Shown: positions 38,617-43,391 of the stretch, piece after piece
Position numbering within the stretch: position 1 is the first letter of the stretch
How the letters are laid out: each line of letters starts with the position of its first letter
Assembly: GCF_000142905.1 (NCBI RefSeq)
Contig: NW_013657617.1
Location: forward strand, 1 to 43,391
DNA: 43,391 nt
From: Thecamonas trahens ATCC 50062
Lineage: Eukaryota; Apusozoa; Apusomonadida; Apusomonadidae
Direction: 5' to 3'
Translations under genes and position numbers: made by a program
Notes under the pieces: generated by a model
Databases searched by the model: none
What the model was told of the DNA's origin: nothing
Seen by the model: the letters and a program-made list of their open reading frames with translations, nothing else

Positions 38617-41600
38617 CTAGCACGGCGGTGTGGCGACAGGCGCAAGTGCGGGCGACGCGGGCTGGACGCTGTTCCTGGCTTGGCTGCTCCCGACTCCACC
38701 GCCATCCATTGGCGATGTGTCTGACCGGAAGGAGCCGAGGCTGGGCAGGCCAGCGCTGATTGTTTGGCCACAGCTGGAGGAGCCGGCCGGACCAAAGTTG
38801 GCAGTCGGCTGCAGCTCTGGTGGGTGAGGCAAGATAGGGTGCGCGGACCGGGCCGATCGCGGGAGGATCCGATCGAGCGCCTCGCCAAGCGTGGTCATGG
38901 CGTCGACAAGCTTCGGTCGTGCAGTTGGATTGTCCTGCCAGAGCGCCGTAACGAGGTCTGTAACGGCAGTGGGGATGCTGGACGCGATGCTGGATCGCGG
39001 AAGAAGCTCCGGCCGCTCGCCGGCGACGATGCGCGACGCCGTGTCCATCGCATTATGGCCGTGCCATGCCGGCACTCCCGAGATGAGGTGAAAGAGGGCA
39101 GATCCGAGCGCAAAGGCCAGGGCTTGCTCCGCGCCTGCCTCGCTCGTTTCGCCGCGAAGGAGCTCGGGAGCCTCGTACGCCGCCGTCTGTGCCACCGTCA
39201 TGGTCCCGATGGCCTCGGTCGGGGCCATGAACCCATAGTCGCGAATGGCGACGTCGATGGTCGTCCCGTTGCTCCCGACAACAACCACGTTGCTCAGCCG
39301 GATGGAAAACGGCAGCGCAGGGATGTCGAGTCGGGCCAGCTCGCCGAGCCCGCGAGCGAGGCCCAGACCGGCCGAAAGCATTCCGATGAGTGTGTGGGAT
39401 CCGCCGGCACCGGTCTCCAGCAGCTCGCCAAGCGTCCCGCCGGGCATTTGTGGCGCAAAGTAGCCGATCCGCCCCGGCTCCAGACAGAGGTACATGACTG
39501 GGACCAGGTATCGGTTGCCGCGATGGACCAGCTTTCTGATGCGCCCAAACTCGGCAGCCACAGCCAAGGAGTAGCGCACATCGTACTTGTTCTGCAGGAG
39601 GAACCGATGGTACTCGACAGGAGTGCCCCGAAGCTTTCCGGTTTTGATCTCAGCGTACGATCCGAGGCCGCTGGCGAAAGACTCGGCCTCAAACACATCC
39701 AGCTCTTTCGCCCGAACCAGCCAGTCAGCTGTCGGCAGAGAACTTGTAAAGGCGAGCTGTGGGCCAGTCTGCAGCGGTTCAGTACTGCCGCCGGCCGAAA
39801 CAGTCGCGATCTCGTCCACGAGCACCGCCAGCCGGCTGATATCATCCGAGCCAGTCAGCACGTGCTGCGTCGCCTCCCATAGCGCTGCATAGCAGATCAT
39901 GTCGTGGACCGCGCTCGCGTCCGCCCGCAGGGTCACCCGCATCACTCCACGTCCGGCTGCCGGCACCTCGGCCGGCCATGGTGTCGCCGGCACCGTCTGG
40001 TGCGATGCCGTCGGAGTCACCACCAGCATCTGCACGGCATCGGTTGATGCAAGCGTCATTCCCGGCAGCGCGTTCGACGCCAGCGCGCGTGCGCCGACCA
40101 CAGGTGGACCAAAGTACTTCAGCTTGAGAGACTTGGTGTCGCGGCTTGTTGTGACGGGACCGACAGCGATGCCAATGGCCAGTCGGACTGGGCCGTACAC
40201 GCCCTCGCACCCAGCCAGCGTCGACGGGAGGAGCAAGCCAAGTCGCTCCGGAATGGGGAGCTTCGCCATCCGATTCCGAACATCTTCAACAAAGGCGCTA
40301 GCCCGCCTTCCAGTGGAGAACGCGTAGTCGAGGCTGTACGGCGTCATGTGCCAGCAGTAGCCCCCAGAGATCGCGGCCGCACCGTAGATAGCTTCATGCA
40401 CGTTGGTCATGAGCTGATTAAGGTCGTCCGGCACGGCGACAGCGAGCTCGGCAAACGAGCCGACAACCATGCTCACCATGATTACAGCGTCGCCACACGG
40501 CTCATCGTGGAGCGGCTGTGGGTAGACGACAGGGTCGGGGTCTGCAGCCAAAGCCGATCGCAGCCTCACCGCCACGTTGCTGGCAGTCGGCCGCTCCTGT
40601 GGATCAGTCGCCCATGCGGAGGTCATGATCTGGACGACCTCCTGTGGCGTGTCGGCCACGACCGCTGCCACATCTGGCCGCTGCTTGCCGCGCATGATGT
40701 CGAGCGTGAGCGCAAAGGTGTTGCTCCCCAGCGGGTACGGGAGCGAGCGAGCAAAGAGCTCGTAGAGTACGATGCCGAGCGAGTAGACATCTGCAGGTGG
40801 CGCGACTGCAGTTGGGGTAGCCACGATGGCGGTCATGAGTAGCTCGGGGGCAGTCCAGTACATGGTTCCGAGAACAACGGCACCGCTGGCATCCGCCTTG
40901 GTCCCAGCGGTGATTGACCCCGCCTTGGTCTCCTCGTCGGGCCCGACAGCAGTCCTGGCCAACGCGGAGAGGCCAAAGTCGCAGAGCTTAGCGGTCCACG
41001 AGCTCGAGAGAAGGACGTTGAGCGACTTGAGATCGAGATGGAGGGTATTGGACTCGTGGAGAAAGGCGACGCCTGCCGCGATCTCGTACGCCCATTGCAT
41101 GCGGGCCGAGATGTCGATCTCCATGGCTGGGTTGTGGATGTAGTCGTACAGGGCGCCGCGGTCAAGGAACTCGGTGACCAGCGCCGGCGGTACGAGCGAG
41201 ACGCCCATAAAGGTGACGATGTTGGGGTGCCGGAGCGACATGATAATGGCGGCCTCGGAGAGGAAGGCCTGGCACTTGTCCGGGCTCAGATCGGACTCGC
41301 TGATCGAGGTTCGGTGGAGGATTTTGACGGCCACCCGCGTGGCCCGCCACTCGGCGAGCGAAACCGCGCCGTACGCGCCGGTGCCGATGGCTCGGAGCAT
41401 TCGGAGCTCGTCAAAGGGGATGGCCTCGTGCGCACCCTCGAGGGTGATCACGGTTGTCGACCGCCGCGCGCGCCGCCACATGACAAAGATGGCGGCGCCA
41501 GTGGCGCAGATCAGCAAAGGGATGCTGACTGAGAGAATGATGGCAGCGGCAGGTGACATGACGGACGGCGACATGCGGGCCGACGCTGCGTCGCTCTCTG

Positions 41601-43182
41601 TCGACGGCGGTCCAGGCAGGACCGGCAGCTGGATGGTATACCTACCCTCAAAGACGGGCGAGTTGCGGAGGCCGCGGCGGATGGCCACGGCCCGCACGAG
41701 CACGCTGCCAGTCTCCACTAGTAGGATCGGCTGATCGGGGCGGTACTTGGGCGAGTCCGAGAACGGCGGCGAGCCATCGAGTGTGTAGTGGACGTCGGCA
41801 CCGGCGGTGAACGTCGTGAGCGAGAAATTGAGCGCGTGCTGGTAGAGGCCAGGTGGAGTTGATGGGACGGGCGCAAGCGCCTCACCGACGTACTCGGCGA
41901 CGCGGACAGCCTCGACTGTGGCGACTGCGCTGGTAATGGCCCCACCTGCCGCGACAGTGCTAACCGCATCGCGCCAAGCTTGGCGCATGAGGACCGAGGT
42001 GAAGACATCGTCTGAGGTGGGGACGACGTAGTCAGCGGTGCGGACCAGGGAAAAGACGGTGTCGAGCTCGGGATCGCTCCCGTTGAGGCTTGCGACAAGC
42101 GCGTCTGACGCCGAAATGGGCCACGACATGGTTGCACCGACAAGCATGTGTCTGGCGTTGGCAGGGGAAAAGAGCTCGCGAAGATATGTCCGCGCCTTGT
42201 CGGGCTTGGAGCTCACTCGCGGGATGCCGACCCGATCGAGCGACGCAAAGAGCGGCGTCGGCCAGGCGGTGCCGGCAAACGGTGGAGTTGACGCAATGGC
42301 CATAGCTGCGAGGGTCTCTGGCGCCGCCAGCGGCGTGCCAACCAGCGCCTTGGTCACGCCCAGCACGGTGGAGAGAATCGGCGTATCGCCCGACTCAAAC
42401 TTGGCGAGGCTAAAGTCGTACTCAAAGCAGCCGTCGGCAATCATTCTCTCGAGCAGGTCCAGTGTTGCGGCGTAACGGCCATCCGTGAGCGGGACGGTGC
42501 CGGTCTGGATGGCGAGCACGTACTCGGGCCCGTGCTGCAGCGTCAGAAACACATCGAGCAGGCGGGCCAGCAGATCGTCCCTCGGCCCGCTCACTGCCCA
42601 GAGAAGGATACAGCCTGATCCGGTCCGGGACTTGTGCGCGCGGCAGTAGTTGAGGAGGGCCTCAAAGGTGTGCGGCATGGTCGGCAAGTAGCGCGTGTTG
42701 AGGTAGAAGCCTCGGATGCGGGTAAGGAGCGGGAGCATGTACATGGCGCCATCGGACCCGCGAGTCTGCGGCGCAAAGGCCACTGCTGGTGAGTCAAAGA
42801 TGCCAAACTCGTGCCACAGATCGGTGACGTTGTAGAGGTAGTGAGCGCGGAGCATGTCTGTGGTGAGCCATCCTGAGACCTCTTGGACCAGATCCACTGC
42901 GTGGTGCACGCTGAGCAGTCCCCGGATGTAATCAGACGGCACAAGGGCATCGAGATCAGCATTGAGGCCATCAATGAGGGGAATTTCGTGGATGTAGATG
43001 CTGCCGTTGTAGGCCTGGTTGAAGCTGGCGATGATGTCCGACTCTGGCGAGCGACCTCCGGCGCGGAGGGTGCGATATTGGACGACGGAGCTCAAGTCGA
43101 CATGTTGAGTCCATGACATCCCCACGAGGCAGGAGAGCCAGACCAGGAGCAGCAGCACGTCGGCATGGCCATGGGAAGCCAT
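38617..43182 (-). CDS. Receptor kinase: solute-binding ectodomain, TKL kinase, cyclase-like domain, pseudokinase
   Basis: 1,521 residues from the ATG at 43182. About 1-25 are a signal peptide (VLLLLVWLSCLVG). About 30-420 resemble a family-1 bacterial extracellular solute-binding protein (IIASFNQAYNG ... GAMYMLPLLTRIRGFYLNTRYL ... MSWPISASD). About 443-518 resemble the chitobiase-C/Fn3-associated domain (VHYTLDGSPP). 545-569 span the membrane. The TKL kinase (about 595-885) has GTGAYG (600-605), Lys 620, Glu 643, HLDLKSLN (Asp 717), DFG (735-737) and APE (778-780), so it is probably active though HRD is HLD. About 898-1055 resemble a class III nucleotide cyclase (GGY, KYFGPPVVGARALAS) lacking both metal Asp. 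About 1162-1440 are a pseudokinase with no clear catalytic Lys or HRD and DYG for DFG. The tail is Pro/Ser-rich. Upstream in-frame sequence to 43299 begins GTG, not ATG. Confidence 0.9.
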   Translation of the reverse strand: MASHGHADVLLLLVWLSCLVGMSWTQHVDLSSVVQYRTLRAGGRSPESDIIASFNQAYNGSIYIHEIPLIDGLNADLDALVPSDYIRGLLSVHHAVDLVQEVSGWLTTDMLRAHYLYNVTDLWHEFGIFDSPAVAFAPQTRGSDGAMYMLPLLTRIRGFYLNTRYLPTMPHTFEALLNYCRAHKSRTGSGCILLWAVSGPRDDLLARLLDVFLTLQHGPEYVLAIQTGTVPLTDGRYAATLDLLERMIADGCFEYDFSLAKFESGDTPILSTVLGVTKALVGTPLAAPETLAAMAIASTPPFAGTAWPTPLFASLDRVGIPRVSSKPDKARTYLRELFSPANARHMLVGATMSWPISASDALVASLNGSDPELDTVFSLVRTADYVVPTSDDVFTSVLMRQAWRDAVSTVAAGGAITSAVATVEAVRVAEYVGEALAPVPSTPPGLYQHALNFSLTTFTAGADVHYTLDGSPPFSDSPKYRPDQPILLVETGSVLVRAVAIRRGLRNSPVFEGRYTIQLPVLPGPPSTESDAASARMSPSVMSPAAAIILSVSIPLLICATGAAIFVMWRRARRSTTVITLEGAHEAIPFDELRMLRAIGTGAYGAVSLAEWRATRVAVKILHRTSISESDLSPDKCQAFLSEAAIIMSLRHPNIVTFMGVSLVPPALVTEFLDRGALYDYIHNPAMEIDISARMQWAYEIAAGVAFLHESNTLHLDLKSLNVLLSSSWTAKLCDFGLSALARTAVGPDEETKAGSITAGTKADASGAVVLGTMYWTAPELLMTAIVATPTAVAPPADVYSLGIVLYELFARSLPYPLGSNTFALTLDIMRGKQRPDVAAVVADTPQEVVQIMTSAWATDPQERPTASNVAVRLRSALAADPDPVVYPQPLHDEPCGDAVIMVSMVVGSFAELAVAVPDDLNQLMTNVHEAIYGAAAISGGYCWHMTPYSLDYAFSTGRRASAFVEDVRNRMAKLPIPERLGLLLPSTLAGCEGVYGPVRLAIGIAVGPVTTSRDTKSLKLKYFGPPVVGARALASNALPGMTLASTDAVQMLVVTPTASHQTVPATPWPAEVPAAGRGVMRVTLRADASAVHDMICYAALWEATQHVLTGSDDISRLAVLVDEIATVSAGGSTEPLQTGPQLAFTSSLPTADWLVRAKELDVFEAESFASGLGSYAEIKTGKLRGTPVEYHRFLLQNKYDVRYSLAVAAEFGRIRKLVHRGNRYLVPVMYLCLEPGRIGYFAPQMPGGTLGELLETGAGGSHTLIGMLSAGLGLARGLGELARLDIPALPFSIRLSNVVVVGSNGTTIDVAIRDYGFMAPTEAIGTMTVAQTAAYEAPELLRGETSEAGAEQALAFALGSALFHLISGVPAWHGHNAMDTASRIVAGERPELLPRSSIASSIPTAVTDLVTALWQDNPTARPKLVDAMTTLGEALDRILPRSARSAHPILPHPPELQPTANFGPAGSSSCGQTISAGLPSLGSFRSDTSPMDGGGVGSSQARNSVQPASPALAPVATPPC

Positions 43183-43338
43183 GGCGAGTCGTTCGTCGCG
43201 TGTCTGCGGCAGGGGACAGGCGGCTCCGAAGGCGAGAAGTACCTTCTGCCGCTCGTAAGCGGAATGAATGGTCACCACAATTGGCAGGGTGGCATTCACG
43301 TGATTGGTCTTTTCGGGCGGCGATGGCTGTGGCGATGA

Positions 43339-43369
43339 GGGGGGGAGGGGGGGGGGGGGGGGAGGGGAG
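43339..43369. repeat. G tract upstream of the receptor kinase gene
   Basis: A near-continuous G run on the plus strand broken by two A, about 160 nt 5' of the minus-strand start at 43182. Third tract of this kind upstream of a minus-strand gene in the window. Confidence 0.8.
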
Positions 43370-43391
43370 TGTGGTAAGAGGTCGTTCCTAA

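Noticed and set aside
1-43391. tRNA or rRNA genes
   Set aside because: Scanning for GGTTCGA-type B boxes with matching acceptor stems gave no credible cloverleaf, and no rRNA core sequence was recognised. A covariance search would be decisive.

Overview
This is a GC-rich (estimated by eye, about 60%) eukaryotic nuclear window from a unicellular protist. The signs are very long uninterrupted genes, signal peptides on many predicted proteins, one clear 72-nt GT-AG intron with pyrimidine-rich acceptor, ankyrin, PH, C2, sushi, PLAC8 and tyrosine-kinase-like (TKL) kinase domains, no operons, and low-complexity G-tracts between genes. The domain mix fits a free-living heterotrophic flagellate. An apusomonad such as Thecamonas is my best guess, from general knowledge only. 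Two assembly gaps are present (20238-20613 and 30977-31076).

Layout. 1-741: a broken reverse-transcriptase fragment running off the left edge. 741-7552 (minus): a very large Gly/Val/Thr-rich, probably extracellular protein, split by a frame break near 5155 and with an unresolved 5' end. 7679-8767 (plus): a hypothetical protein. 9.3-15.1 kb: a cluster of small secreted or membrane proteins. Two of these share a W-C-C ... G-x-H-C ... F-E motif, one has an internal duplication of a Cys module, and one is a Pro/Thr-rich multi-pass protein. Short dispersed repeats lie between them. 15448-16041: cytosolic Fe superoxide dismutase. 16269-17523: a CobW/COG0523 metal-chaperone GTPase whose C-terminal domain is interrupted by a 77-bp copy of its own 3' end. 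17923-19944 (minus): an ankyrin plus coiled-coil protein with an 18-bp coding minisatellite. 20869-30834 (minus): a giant protein with one PH domain and many C2 domains, with three one-base frame breaks, each at a homopolymer. 31-33 kb: non-coding, repeat-bearing DNA. 33007-34206: a PLAC8 domain fused to four membrane spans. 34344-38063 (minus): a sushi / proline-rich / Ig-like / Cys-rich / multi-pass receptor. 38617-43182 (minus): a receptor kinase.

The most striking gene is the last. It has a bacterial-type solute-binding ectodomain, a chitobiase-C-like or Fn3-like domain, one membrane span, a TKL kinase, a class III cyclase-like domain lacking both metal aspartates, and a C-terminal pseudokinase. 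Together with the sushi receptor, the PLAC8 membrane protein and the PH-multi-C2 protein, the right half of the window is dominated by surface-sensing and membrane-signalling genes. These are not an operon, and a shared pathway is only an inference.
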